Assembly (NCBI GenBank): GCA_048262715.1
Contig: JBLXEV010000012.1
Location: 62,001-126,000, forward strand
Reading direction: 5' to 3'
Length of the DNA: 64,000 nt
DNA from: Albirhodobacter sp048262715
GTDB taxonomy: Bacteria; Pseudomonadota; Alphaproteobacteria; Rhodobacterales; Rhodobacteraceae
The position numbers and the translations under genes were made by a program. The first letter of the stretch is position 1. Every line of letters begins with the position of its first letter. This document shows, piece by piece, positions 50,621 through 59,007 of the stretch. Below the pieces are notes generated by a model. That model had not been told where the DNA came from, ran no database searches, and was given only the letters and a program-made list of their open reading frames with translations.

Positions 50621-51271
50621 TCAGGCTTTCGCCAGATCGATGGTGACGGGTTTCCACGGGCTGTCCGGCGTCTCGCGGCGATAGAAGCGGACATAGCGCT
50701 TGGTGCCGACCGTCTTCATCGCGTCCTTGATCGCCTGCATCGCCGATTGCCAACGCGGGTGCGCGATCTCGAGGCGCAGCAGATGATAGAGCGCGGCGCG
50801 GTTGATTTGCCCCTCTTTGTCCACGTTAAACGCGCGGTTCACCACCGCCTTCAGCTCCGCGCCCGATCCCGCCGTCCATTCCGTCAGGCATTCATCGACC
50901 AGCTCTTTGGCGACCTGCAGCTCGGGGCCAAACACCACCTGATCGGCGATCTGCACGGTGATCTTCATCGTGCCGTCATGGCTGAACAGGGTTTTGTTGC
51001 CTTTCTGGCCGCCGATCTTCGCCTCGTAGCGCTCGGCGATCAGATCCTCGAACGCGCCGAGGTTCTCGTAAAAATGCGCCGAGAAGCGCGAAAGCTGATC
51101 GGAGAGTGCCACCGCATGGCCCATCTCCTCGCGCACCAGCGCGTCCTCCAGAAGGTGCTGGGGTTTGATCATCGAGACCGGCGTCTTCTCGCCCCGCCCG
51201 CCGATGATGTGTTCGACACCGTCAATCGTCACGCGGCCCGAGGGCAGAATTGCAGGAGGGTAAAGGCTCAT
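50621..51271 (-). CDS. DUF3164 protein
   Basis: A 216-residue protein of Mu-like early operons: ALVREEMGHAVALSDQLSRFSAHFYENLGAFEDLIAERY, KITVQIADQVVFGPELQVAKELVDECLTEW and the conserved end KRYVRFYRRETPDSPWKPVTIDLAKA. Function unknown. ATGA overlap with the DnaA-like gene. Confidence 0.92.
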   Translation of the reverse strand: MSLYPPAILPSGRVTIDGVEHIIGGRGEKTPVSMIKPQHLLEDALVREEMGHAVALSDQLSRFSAHFYENLGAFEDLIAERYEAKIGGQKGNKTLFSHDGTMKITVQIADQVVFGPELQVAKELVDECLTEWTAGSGAELKAVVNRAFNVDKEGQINRAALYHLLRLEIAHPRWQSAMQAIKDAMKTVGTKRYVRFYRRETPDSPWKPVTIDLAKA

Positions 51272-51771
51272 TGAAGGGCTCCTTCATGGGTGGGGGAATG
51301 GGGGACCGCATGGGTCATGATGGAGAGCGCCGCGCGGCGGGCCTCGGCATCGGTCAGCTTGGCATCCGAGAGGATGGAGCAGGCCGCGAGCAGCGAGGCC
51401 GAGAGCTGCGCATCGGCGCGGGCTTGGGTTTGCAACACGGCGCGGGCACGCAGCGCGGTATTGGGCGCGGCGTCCATGCCCTCCAGCATCTGCGCCAAGC
51501 TCACACGGTAATCGGGATCCACCTGCGCCCGCCCCGTCACCCGCTGCAGCGAATGTTTGATCGTGGTGGCATCGCGCCCGCCCAGCACCGCGCCGATCAC
51601 GGCATAGGGCGCGGAAGTCAGCTGCTGGCAAACGTAAGCCGCCTCATGGCGCGGCCATTGCACCTCCGGCGCGCGGCTCTTGCCGACCACATCGGCCAAG
51701 CTCACCCCGTGCAGATCCGACACCTGCACAGCAATCGCCGCAATCCGCTCGCGAAGTTCAATCTCGCTCAT
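51268..51771 (-). CDS. DnaA domain IV-like DNA-binding protein
   Basis: A 167-residue protein whose first half matches DnaA domain IV: VSLADVVGKSR, PRHEAAYVCQQLT, YAVIGAVLGGRDATTIKHSLQRV (compare the GRDHTTV signature that contacts DnaA boxes). There is no ATPase domain. The rest is helical. It could recruit or imitate host initiator at prophage ends or regulate early genes; role not known. Start at 51771 by ATGA overlap. Confidence 0.8.
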   Translation of the reverse strand: MSEIELRERIAAIAVQVSDLHGVSLADVVGKSRAPEVQWPRHEAAYVCQQLTSAPYAVIGAVLGGRDATTIKHSLQRVTGRAQVDPDYRVSLAQMLEGMDAAPNTALRARAVLQTQARADAQLSASLLAACSILSDAKLTDAEARRAALSIMTHAVPHSPTHEGALQ

Positions 51772-52142
51772 GCCTTGCCCTCCGGTGCCGCCGCGCGGGG
51801 GCAACGCGCACAGGCGCGATACATCCGAACCCGCAGGCTGTTGGAACTGACGAAGGTCTTGGAGCGCTCGCGCCACATCCGACATTCATGCGTGGGCAGG
51901 AAGCCCAGTGCGGGGCAATCGACCACCGCATTCTCGAAATGCCCGCGCACCAATTCCTCGACCGCGCCCAGATCGCCCGGATATTTCGCCCGCAGCACTT
52001 GGCTCACCAGCGCACCGGATCGCCCGATCTTCTCCGCGACCTTGTTCTGGCTTGTGTCCATGCAGGCCCGCGCGAGGGTAATGACCCAATCGGGGCACAG
52101 CGGCCCCCAAGCGGTCTGCACCGTTGTCATAAGATCGCTCAT
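51768..52142 (-). CDS. Small HTH protein with Cys-rich C-terminus
   Basis: A 124-residue protein: DWVITLARACMDTSQNKVAEKIGRSGALVSQVLRAKYPGDLGAVEELVRGHF is a Cro/Xre-like HTH; the C-terminal half has Cys in VVDCPALGFLPTHECRMWRER and YRACARCPRA, perhaps a metal site. Typical of rhodobacterial transposable phages. ATGA on both sides. Confidence 0.75.
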   Translation of the reverse strand: MSDLMTTVQTAWGPLCPDWVITLARACMDTSQNKVAEKIGRSGALVSQVLRAKYPGDLGAVEELVRGHFENAVVDCPALGFLPTHECRMWRERSKTFVSSNSLRVRMYRACARCPRAAAPEGKA

Positions 52143-52696
52143 CTCCGACCCCTCACAATATGGGTGAATTCCTCTTCATTGGCGTCCCAGATCGCGCGCA
52201 CGCGGCATTCGACCGGCGCATGCGCGCCCGTGGGTTTGATCAAGCGGTAGCGCGCGGTGCGCTTGCCGGGGATCGCGGTGCGGGTGACGCGCAGATAGCC
52301 GCCCTCCAAAAGCAGGCTGCAATATCCCTGCGCCTGCGCCTCGGTGACGCCTAGGCTGGTCGACGCCAGATCCGCCGCCGAAAATTCCTTTTGCATCCGC
52401 ATGCTGCGCCAAAGCTGCTCGATCACCGGCTCCGAGGTTTCCAGCAAGCGGTCACGTTCCACCCCTGCCCCGATGCTCTCGCGGGCGAATTGGGTGATCC
52501 GGTAGCGGCGGGTGCGGCCCTCGGTGCGGGCGATCTCGGCTATCCCCGTGCTTACCCAGCTGCGCACATAGCGCGCCGCCACCGATGCCGTGACCCCTGC
52601 CCCCTTCGTCAATTCTCCCGCCGTGAAATCACCCATGCCCAAAGCATGCTGAAACGCGGCGTGGATCTCCTCGGTCGAGTTACGCCCCTGCCTCAT
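52139..52696 (-). CDS. Tandem winged-helix early protein
   Basis: A 185-residue protein with two related halves: GDFTAGELTKGAGVTASVAARYVRSWVSTGIAEIARTEGRTRRYRIT and KEFSAADLASTSLGVTEAQAQGYCSLLLEGGYLRVTRTAIPGKRTARYRLI. Each looks like a winged helix. Likely DNA-binding. The ATG at 52696 overlaps the MuB stop. Confidence 0.7.
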   Translation of the reverse strand: MRQGRNSTEEIHAAFQHALGMGDFTAGELTKGAGVTASVAARYVRSWVSTGIAEIARTEGRTRRYRITQFARESIGAGVERDRLLETSEPVIEQLWRSMRMQKEFSAADLASTSLGVTEAQAQGYCSLLLEGGYLRVTRTAIPGKRTARYRLIKPTGAHAPVECRVRAIWDANEEEFTHIVRGRR

Positions 52697-53436
52697 GCCA
52701 CATCCCTCCGCGCGGCGGGCGCTTGGCCGGTGAAGAACCCGTTGCGGCCCCAATCCTTCATCGAGATCTGCTGCATGTCCTTGGTCTGGGCAAATTCATG
52801 CACCCGCTCCAGATTCACACAGATCCGGCGGATCGATTTGTTTGATACCTTGAGCAGATATTCCGACAGATCCGCCGCCAACGTAACCTTCGGGCAGTAG
52901 ATCTTTGCCAGATGCGCCACGTCGGTGATCGTGCCGGGCTGCGCCGCGACCCAATCCAGCATCCGGCCGTGCACCCGCTCCCATTGCTGGAGCTTTTGCG
53001 GCAGTTCTTCCTCGCCGATCAGCAGCACCGGCGCGCCGGAACTCTCATAGATATCCCGCGCCAGCTCGATGCAGCGCCGCGCTACCAAGTGATCGGCCTC
53101 ATCGATGATCAGAGGCTTGCCGCTGATCGCCAATTCCTCGGAGATTTGATCGACCATATCCGCAATCGTGCGCGCAGGCTTGATCCCCATATCTGCCAGC
53201 GTGGCCTCGCAGAACTTCCGCGCCGTCCACGTCGATTTGACCTGCACCTGATAGGCGCTGAATTTATTGGCTGCATAGACGGCGGCGGTGGTCTTGCCCC
53301 AGCCGCTCGGCCCGTAGAACACCGCCATCCCCGGCAAGCCGTGGGCGCGGTTCTGAACCCGCTGCAAAAGCGAGACCATCGCGGCCACGTTCCGCAGGGG
53401 GGCTACCGTATTGTAAAGGGGCGTTTCGTCTGTCAT
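52693..53436 (-). CDS. MuB-like transposition ATPase (AAA)
   Basis: A 247-residue AAA ATPase: Walker A FYGPSGWGKTTAAVYAAN, Walker B PLIIDEADHLV, and sensor-like PVLLIGEEELPQKL. Captures target DNA and activates the transposase. Three in-frame ATGs lie at 53448, 53442 and 53436; the last has GGAG at proper distance. It follows MuA after about 58 bp. Confidence 0.92.
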   Translation of the reverse strand: MTDETPLYNTVAPLRNVAAMVSLLQRVQNRAHGLPGMAVFYGPSGWGKTTAAVYAANKFSAYQVQVKSTWTARKFCEATLADMGIKPARTIADMVDQISEELAISGKPLIIDEADHLVARRCIELARDIYESSGAPVLLIGEEELPQKLQQWERVHGRMLDWVAAQPGTITDVAHLAKIYCPKVTLAADLSEYLLKVSNKSIRRICVNLERVHEFAQTKDMQQISMKDWGRNGFFTGQAPAARRDVA

Positions 53437-53494
53437 CTTCATCTCCATACTGCTCTAAAGTCCTCCGGTGGGCGCGCATGCCCCCGGAGGTTTT

Positions 53495-55636
53495 TCATCC
53501 AAACATTCCGTCTCCGTGGTCTTCGAAGAGCATCCGCTCCGCTTGGTATTCTGGGGTTTTCTGGTAGCTCATCAGCCACCGCTGCTGATCGCGCGTTGCG
53601 CTCTCGCCCGCCGCGATCTGACGTTCCAATTCCAAAGCCCGTTTGAAGCGCGCGCGGGGTTCTTCCTCCGGTGCACGCTCAACACGGCGCGCGCTCAGAT
53701 CCGCGACAATCGCCGCCTCGGCGAGGCGTTCTGCATCTGACATCGGCGGGGGTGGCTCGACGCCTCGGCCCTGCTTGCCAAAGATTGGGCGCACCACTTT
53801 GGCCTCGATGGGCGGCATGGCGTCGGGCGCGAGCGCATCCAGATCGCGGCCCATCTGGACGGCTGTATATTTTCGATGCGCCTTGAGCTGCTCACGCACG
53901 GCCTTGGTGTAAGCCTTGCGGGCTTTTTCATGCACTTTGCCCTCTTCCATATCGAAGAAGCCTGAGTTGTTCCGGCAAGGTGCATGGCCCAGATATTCGT
54001 TCTCGGTCGTATAGATATGGAGACCGTCCCAGAGCGCCGCGTTGTCAAACCGCACAAGAATGCGCTTCCCAGCATATTCGCTCATCCACGGGGCGTAGTA
54101 TTCGTTACCCATGAATTTCACGCGGCCGGTGCGGGAGTGGCAGTTCAACCCTTGCGCGCCCATCAGCCAGAAGCGGCGCTGCGCATCGGTGGCGCGGCGG
54201 ATCGGACTGACCTCATAGCTCTCCGCAAACACATCCGCGAAGGACCGCCCAAAGGCCACTTCCGAGCGCCGCCCTTGGCGGGTGTTGTGCTCCTGAATGC
54301 CCTCACCGAGCACCCGCAAGAAATCTTCGAGTTTGACCGCCCGCGATCCGTAATCCTCAGGCTTCGCGCCCGGATGATTGCCCGTATAAGCCCCGTTAAA
54401 GCGCGGATCCTTGGCGATGGCATCGCACATATCGCGGAAGGCCCGCTCAATGGGTTTTGACTGGCCACTATAGGGCTTGGCGAAATGCACTTCGCAACCA
54501 AGGCTCACGAACAGTCCCGGAAGATCATCCTCGCGGATCGTGAATTTGTTGCGTTTTTCCACCCCGCCCGTGAGGCGTTTATTGGCAAACTCCTTGCCGT
54601 TATCGAGGAGGATCTTCTCGGGGATCCCGAAGTCCTCGATCATGTCCCCCGCGCAAAGCTGCACGGCGAGCGTGTTGGGTGTCTTATCGACCCGCCAAGA
54701 CAGGATCATGCCCGAGAAAATATCCTGAAACGCGCACATCTGGGGCCGCCCGATGACCGGCTTTGTATCGCCGGGCTGCATCGGCCATTCGACAAACACG
54801 TCGAACTTGTGGAAGTCGGCGTTGACGGCCTCCAGCGCGCGCAGGCAGGTTTTGTCCCGCGTCTGCGCCGGATACATATGCTTGAGCGCCTCACGGCCCT
54901 TGCGCGCCAACACCTGCACCGCGTTCGGCACCTCCGCATCAAGGCGGCGGCGCATCGTGCGCTCGGGCGCGGTCACCCAGCCCTGCTTCGGCGCGAGGCT
55001 CACCGCGCGGCGATAGCAGGTAGAAAACGACGGGGCTGCAGGGCGCAGATAGTCGGACTTGATCCAAGAGAAGAAGTCCTCGGAGAACTCCGCCATCGGC
55101 CGTTTACGCGCACCAACACGGTGACGCGGCGCGAGATAGGCCAGCCGATCCACCTCGGAGATCCCCTCGATCAGCGTGAACCAGTTCCAGATCGTGCGCG
55201 CCGAGATCCCGCTGAGATTCGCGACATCGATCACCGCGAGCTGCTTGCTGATCGCGGCCCCGATCAAGCCCTCAACGGATTGGATCACGCCCAAGCGCCG
55301 CGCCGCCTCGGTTTTGGCCTTTTGCGGCAGCTTCTCGTAGTAGATCCATGCCTCGTCCCGATCCAGCTTGGCCGGTGCATTCGGCGCGGCGGCATCCTTG
55401 CCCATCGCCAGTTCGGTCAAATGCCGCTGCGCCCGCGCGGGGAACAGCTTGGGGCTATACTCCCAACCACCACCCCGCCCTGCCCGCCTGCGCGCCAGTT
55501 CAGGGTGGGTGCGCCAGCCTTGAAACTTTAGGATCTGCTCCACGCCCTGCCGAGAGGTCGGCATATCGGGCAAGCCCGCGTCAGCGATTTCAGCCGCCGT
55601 CCACCAATCCTGATCAGGGCGTTGAATACGGGTCAT
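53495..55636 (-). CDS. MuA-like DDE transposase
   Basis: A 713-residue transposase. N-terminal Mu-type winged helix (DQDWWTAAEIADAGLPDMPTSRQGVEQ), then DNA-binding Ibeta/gamma-like region, then the DDE core: Asp274 (VNADFHKFDVFVEW), Asp345 (ILLDNGKEFA) and Glu397 (SKPIERAFRDM), close to MuA 269/336/392. The C-terminus carries the MuB-contact region. ATGA overlap with the ParB-like gene. Confidence 0.96.
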   Translation of the reverse strand: MTRIQRPDQDWWTAAEIADAGLPDMPTSRQGVEQILKFQGWRTHPELARRRAGRGGGWEYSPKLFPARAQRHLTELAMGKDAAAPNAPAKLDRDEAWIYYEKLPQKAKTEAARRLGVIQSVEGLIGAAISKQLAVIDVANLSGISARTIWNWFTLIEGISEVDRLAYLAPRHRVGARKRPMAEFSEDFFSWIKSDYLRPAAPSFSTCYRRAVSLAPKQGWVTAPERTMRRRLDAEVPNAVQVLARKGREALKHMYPAQTRDKTCLRALEAVNADFHKFDVFVEWPMQPGDTKPVIGRPQMCAFQDIFSGMILSWRVDKTPNTLAVQLCAGDMIEDFGIPEKILLDNGKEFANKRLTGGVEKRNKFTIREDDLPGLFVSLGCEVHFAKPYSGQSKPIERAFRDMCDAIAKDPRFNGAYTGNHPGAKPEDYGSRAVKLEDFLRVLGEGIQEHNTRQGRRSEVAFGRSFADVFAESYEVSPIRRATDAQRRFWLMGAQGLNCHSRTGRVKFMGNEYYAPWMSEYAGKRILVRFDNAALWDGLHIYTTENEYLGHAPCRNNSGFFDMEEGKVHEKARKAYTKAVREQLKAHRKYTAVQMGRDLDALAPDAMPPIEAKVVRPIFGKQGRGVEPPPPMSDAERLAEAAIVADLSARRVERAPEEEPRARFKRALELERQIAAGESATRDQQRWLMSYQKTPEYQAERMLFEDHGDGMFG

Positions 55637-56532
55637 TGGGCTGCGATCTCCGCTGCGTCAGCGGGGGCCTCTGCCTCCCAGCCTTCAGACACCAGCTCGT
55701 GTGCCAGCTGTTCCATCTCGGGGAAAAGCTCCCCGACGAACCGCAGCTTGGCCGCCTTGGGCGCGCGGGACCATGCCTCGCGCAGCGCTTTGAACGCAGC
55801 TTCAACGGGATCTAAATCGCGTTTCACAGGCGCTTGGCCTGTCGTTTGCAGATGCCGTTTCAAGGCGTCCGCTGCGGACTTGGCCTCACCGACCACAAGC
55901 TGCGCAACGATCTCACGCCGTTCGGCAGGTTTCACCTTAGCAATGACCTGCAAGTCCTTAAGCGTGACTGGCTTTTGCGCCTCGCGCAGTTGTTGCGCCT
56001 CTTGCGGCGACAGCGCCGCGCCCGCCGCAACCATCCGGCGAACGTGGCGATCCGTTAGGCCGAACTTTTCAGCCGTTGCGGCCGCAAACGATGCAACGGA
56101 CATCGTGTCCGTTGCATCCCAACGAGCCGCGGCGCCAGCAAAACCTTGCTTCGCTTCAGGATGGAGCTTTTCATACAGCCGCTTCCGCTCTGCCAAGAAC
56201 ACTGCGGTGTCCAGCGCGGTCAGCTCCGCCCCTGCGATATTATCATCGACCTCCATCAGCCGCGCCCAATCGTCGGTCACATCGGTCCAGACCTTGGCCG
56301 GAACCTCAGCCCAGCCTATCTCAACCGCCGCCTGCAAACGGTGCGCCCCCGCGATCAGATGCAGCTCGCCATTGTGCTTCTTGCGCACATGGATCGCGTC
56401 CTTCATCACGCCCAGCTCGGTGATCGACGCCACCAAACTCGCCACCGCTGCCGCCGATACCGGGCGCAGCCGCCCCTGCGTGTGAACCTCGGCCACCGCG
56501 ACCGTCTCAAGCTTCAAAAGCGTCGGTGTCAT
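55633..56532 (-). CDS. ParB-like nuclease-domain protein
   Basis: A 299-residue protein: ParB/Srx domain with LVASITELGVMKDAIHVRKK and ELHLIAGAHRLQAAVEIGWAEVPAKVW (the GxHR box), then a DRHVRRMVAAGAALSP HTH and a helical C-terminus. Common directly before MuA in alphaproteobacterial Mu-like phages. Role unknown; CTP-dependent DNA sliding is possible by family. ATGA on both sides. Confidence 0.88.
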   Translation of the reverse strand: MTPTLLKLETVAVAEVHTQGRLRPVSAAAVASLVASITELGVMKDAIHVRKKHNGELHLIAGAHRLQAAVEIGWAEVPAKVWTDVTDDWARLMEVDDNIAGAELTALDTAVFLAERKRLYEKLHPEAKQGFAGAAARWDATDTMSVASFAAATAEKFGLTDRHVRRMVAAGAALSPQEAQQLREAQKPVTLKDLQVIAKVKPAERREIVAQLVVGEAKSAADALKRHLQTTGQAPVKRDLDPVEAAFKALREAWSRAPKAAKLRFVGELFPEMEQLAHELVSEGWEAEAPADAAEIAAQ

Positions 56533-56909
56533 TGGAAAATCCCAAACAGGAAGAAGAGTTCAAAGGAGAGGAGTGCGAAGACGAAGCCGCCCAATATGCG
56601 ACCAGCGACGGTGCACTCGAACCAGCGATCAATCCGCATCAAGCGGCGGTAAATCGAGGGCATCATCACACCGCCCCCCCCGCGTTTTGAGGGGCGAGAG
56701 ATTGCCTTTGGCCACTCCAGATCTGCGGGCCAGTTTTCAGAGAACCAAGCCAAAATCCTCTGTGCCGTTCTCGTCCGACAGTCATAGCCGTCGATCAATC
56801 TGCCAAAGAACTTTCCGTCGTTGGCTGCGTAAGCCCCAACGGTCGACAGCTTCAGCTTGCAATGTCCCGCATACAGCTCCGCGATCTCCAAAATCTGTGC
56901 CGCGCTCAT
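56529..56909 (-). CDS. First early gene (Ner position), HTH-like with C-terminal membrane segment
   Basis: A 126-residue protein. Residues 1-65 (SAAQILEIAELYAGHCKLKLSTVGAYAANDGKFFGRLIDG) look like a small phage HTH; a basic linker follows, and the last about 25 residues (AGRILGGFVFALLSFELFFLFGIFQ) are a membrane segment. That combination is unusual for a Ner-type regulator. AGGAGA precedes the ATG. Divergent from the repressor across the three operators. Confidence 0.65.
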   Translation of the reverse strand: MSAAQILEIAELYAGHCKLKLSTVGAYAANDGKFFGRLIDGYDCRTRTAQRILAWFSENWPADLEWPKAISRPSKRGGGGVMMPSIYRRLMRIDRWFECTVAGRILGGFVFALLSFELFFLFGIFQ

Positions 56910-56922
56910 CGCAATCTCCTAG

Positions 56923-56938
56923 TTGGGCTATGTCCTAA
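56923..56938. promoter_or_regulatory. Early operator 1
   Basis: TTGGG-CTATGT-CCTAA, one of three 16-bp inverted repeats (consensus TTGGG-N6-CCCAA) in the 108-bp space between the repressor and the early operon. It lies nearest the early operon start. Confidence 0.75.
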
Positions 56939-56946
56939 TACATTAA

Positions 56947-56962
56947 TTAGGATTTTACCCAA
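56947..56962. promoter_or_regulatory. Early operator 2
   Basis: TTAGG-ATTTTA-CCCAA, 24 bp centre to centre from operator 1. Confidence 0.75.
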
Positions 56963-56980
56963 TTGTCAACGCGCAAAATA

Positions 56981-56996
56981 TTGGGCATTGTCCCAA
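56981..56996. promoter_or_regulatory. Early operator 3
   Basis: TTGGG-CATTGT-CCCAA, the perfect-arm copy, 34 bp from operator 2 and 21 bp before the repressor start, so placed to control the repressor's own expression. Confidence 0.78.
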
Positions 56997-57017
56997 CTAC
57001 ACCTTGGGGAATGCACC

Positions 57018-57674
57018 ATGCCGTTTGCGGATGTCGTATTGGCTCGCCTAGAAGAACTCGGACTGAACGTTAATCAGGCCGAGCTTCGTGCTGGGCTGCC
57101 GCAAGGCTATATTCGGGGTGTGGTGCGGGCAGACAGCAAACGCTCGACCCCGAATTTCGAGAAAGCAGCAGAAATCGCCCAAGCTCTGGATCTCGAGTTC
57201 TATTTCGGCCCGCGCCGCGAAACCGGCCCCGTCGAAGTCACCGAGATTGATGGACACCAGTTCACGCCGGTTCGCCGGTTCGATGTCGAGCTCTCTGCTG
57301 GGAACGGTGCCGAGAACGGCGATGCACAGGTGTCAGAGATGCTCGCCTTCCGTCACGATTGGCTCAAACGTGTTGGCGTCTCCCCGTCCAACGCCTGCCT
57401 CGTCAAAGTGCGCGGCGAAAGCATGCAGCCCACCCTGCACGATGGCGATCTGGTCCTGATCGACCAATCCAAAACCAAGATCCGCTCAGGCCGCATTTAC
57501 GCCTTCAACGATGGCGGTCACTCAAAGGTCAAACGGCTAGATTGCATGGACGACCAAACCCTAATCATCCGCTCCGACAACCCCCAATTCCCGCTCGACA
57601 TCCGCAAAGGCGAAGACGCCAACGCCCTGAAGGTCATCGGTGAGGTGGTGTGGTCGGGGCATACGTTTGGGTGA
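57018..57674 (+). CDS. Prophage repressor (CI/LexA-type, S24 peptidase)
   Basis: A 218-residue repressor: N-terminal HTH (LEELGLNVNQAELRAGLPQGYIRGVV), linker with a possible Ala-Gly cleavage site at about residues 94-95 (ELSAGNG), C-terminal S24 domain with Ser135 in GESMQPTL and Lys near 172 in SKVKRLD. It keeps the prophage silent and is probably inducible through RecA-stimulated self-cleavage, unlike Mu c. The ATG at 57018 with GGGGA upstream. Controls the three operators before it. Confidence 0.93.
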   Translation: MPFADVVLARLEELGLNVNQAELRAGLPQGYIRGVVRADSKRSTPNFEKAAEIAQALDLEFYFGPRRETGPVEVTEIDGHQFTPVRRFDVELSAGNGAENGDAQVSEMLAFRHDWLKRVGVSPSNACLVKVRGESMQPTLHDGDLVLIDQSKTKIRSGRIYAFNDGGHSKVKRLDCMDDQTLIIRSDNPQFPLDIRKGEDANALKVIGEVVWSGHTFG

Positions 57675-57688
57675 GAGGTAACTCGCGA

Positions 57689-58699
57689 CTATAGGCTGTT
57701 CAAAATTTCCTGCGTGGCGGGCATCCGCGTTAACGAATTTGCGATGTGTTCGCGCCAGCGGGGGCCGACCTCCATTGCCGCAGCATAGGCTTGGGACAGG
57801 TCACCAGGACGATCTTCCGCCATCGCTTCAATGAGAAACGCAGCTTGTTCCCTGTCCTTCGAGGCCTTCAAGCTTCCAGCGCCGTCGCGCCTTCGATCTG
57901 CAACGATGAGTTTATGAATCGCATAGCGTTCTGGGCGCGGCACCTGCACGAGGACGCCGGACCGATAGATCACCGCCGCATAAATCGGTTCGGCAATCAG
58001 AAAGTTTAGATAGTTCAAGGCTTGGGCGCTGACGCCGAGTGCGGGAAGCGCGCGGATGGTTTCCTCCCCAAATGCAGGCGTGAGGAACTCGACCAACTGG
58101 CCGCTGCCGCCTTGTGCCCATCGCCAAATTTTGCCCGGTGTGAGACCGGGCAGCGGGCTGAATTTCAACGTCGAGAACGTCTCCTCCAAGCTCGGGCTGA
58201 CCTGATCCTGCAGCGCGAGGCTGAGTTTCTCGAACTGGGCGATGTCGATATCGCCGGTATTGGCCACCCCACCCAAAGGGAGGCGGATCCCCAGTTCACC
58301 TTCATAGAGGCGAAACGCATTCGTGCCGACGATGGTGCCGCCCAAACGGAACGTCCCGGCGCCCGCCATTGCGGACAAGATGGAGCCGGTCGCGCGGTCG
58401 GTCGGCGTCATGCCCTCCGCCCGGAGTAGGCGAACGAGCCGCGCCCGCTCGACCTGCCGCTCTTTAGCGGTGATGCGCAGCTCTTCGATGCGCTCGATCC
58501 GCAAACGCGTTTCCGCAGTGTCCTCGCCAATGTAGGAAAAACGCATATCCGACCCGACGCGGCGCGCGGCATACCAATAAGCCTTCCCGTCGCGCTGCTT
58601 CAGGCTCGGCTTGCCGTCGATGCCCGACAGCGCGTCGTCCTTCAACAGCCGGACCAGATCGGTGTAAGCGCTCATGGCTATGCTACTTAGCGGGGTCAT
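57689..58699 (-). CDS. GSU2403-family nucleotidyltransferase-fold protein
   Basis: About 336 residues: YWYAARRVGSDMRFSYIGEDTAETRLRIERIEEL, then GTFRLGGTIVGTNAFRLYEGELG and GDIDIAQFEKLSLAL (DID-like acidic pair), AEPIYAAVIYRSGVLVQVPRPERYAIHKLIVADRR. This fits the GSU2403/NTP_transf_8 group, whose members occur in toxin-like loci. Start uncertain (ATG 58699 or ATG 58675; GTG 58708 also in frame). It faces the repressor 3' end across 14 bp. It may be cargo at the phage left end. A repeated heptamer lies at its promoter. Confidence 0.72.
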   Translation of the reverse strand: MTPLSSIAMSAYTDLVRLLKDDALSGIDGKPSLKQRDGKAYWYAARRVGSDMRFSYIGEDTAETRLRIERIEELRITAKERQVERARLVRLLRAEGMTPTDRATGSILSAMAGAGTFRLGGTIVGTNAFRLYEGELGIRLPLGGVANTGDIDIAQFEKLSLALQDQVSPSLEETFSTLKFSPLPGLTPGKIWRWAQGGSGQLVEFLTPAFGEETIRALPALGVSAQALNYLNFLIAEPIYAAVIYRSGVLVQVPRPERYAIHKLIVADRRRDGAGSLKASKDREQAAFLIEAMAEDRPGDLSQAYAAAMEVGPRWREHIANSLTRMPATQEILNSL

Positions 58700-58718
58700 G
58701 CCTATCACTTTCAGGTTT

Positions 58719-58762
58719 TGCTAGGCACGATCCTACCTAGCAAAAATAAAAATTGCTAGGCA
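58719..58762. promoter_or_regulatory. Operator-like repeats upstream of the nucleotidyltransferase-fold gene
   Basis: TGCTAGG at 58719-58725 and 58754-58760 and its complement CCTAGCA at 58736-58742, within an A+T-rich stretch 20-60 bp before the start. Two copies extend to GCTAGGCA. The arrangement suggests autoregulation. The following 245 bp (to 59007) hold no gene I can support; the prophage left end may lie here. Confidence 0.6.
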
Positions 58763-59007
58763 TATAGAAGATTTCAAAAAACAATTTAAAAACAGCATCT
58801 TAACTAAAACTAAGTTCTCGCTAACCACTTCCGAGGCGGTCAACAGCTATCAGGTCAGAGCAGACAGGAAACGGGCATGGGCCACCTTCGTTCTAGGCAC
58901 AGCGGATGATAGCTCCCATAGCGGAGCAGACGTTTGGAGCGCATAGGCCAAATCTCTGCTTTGCGGACCTCTAAAGATGCGTGATTAGTCCTGCGAATTT
59001 CGCTCGT

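Larger units (their letters stand above)
24200..58700 (-). mobile_element. Mosaic transposable prophage: Mu-like replication and head, P2-like tail
   Basis: Genes run right to left: repressor and early operon (56-57.7 kb), MuA/MuB transposition, regulators, Mor/C activator, lysis, terminase-portal-head, P2-order contractile tail, methylase remnant. Nearly all structural genes are intact and joined by ATGA overlaps. The ends are approximate. The right end is taken near the last methylase fragment (24.2 kb). The left end is either just after the repressor (57.7 kb) or after the nucleotidyltransferase-fold gene (58.7 kb). I could not identify the terminal TG/CA or 5-bp target duplication. Confidence 0.9.
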
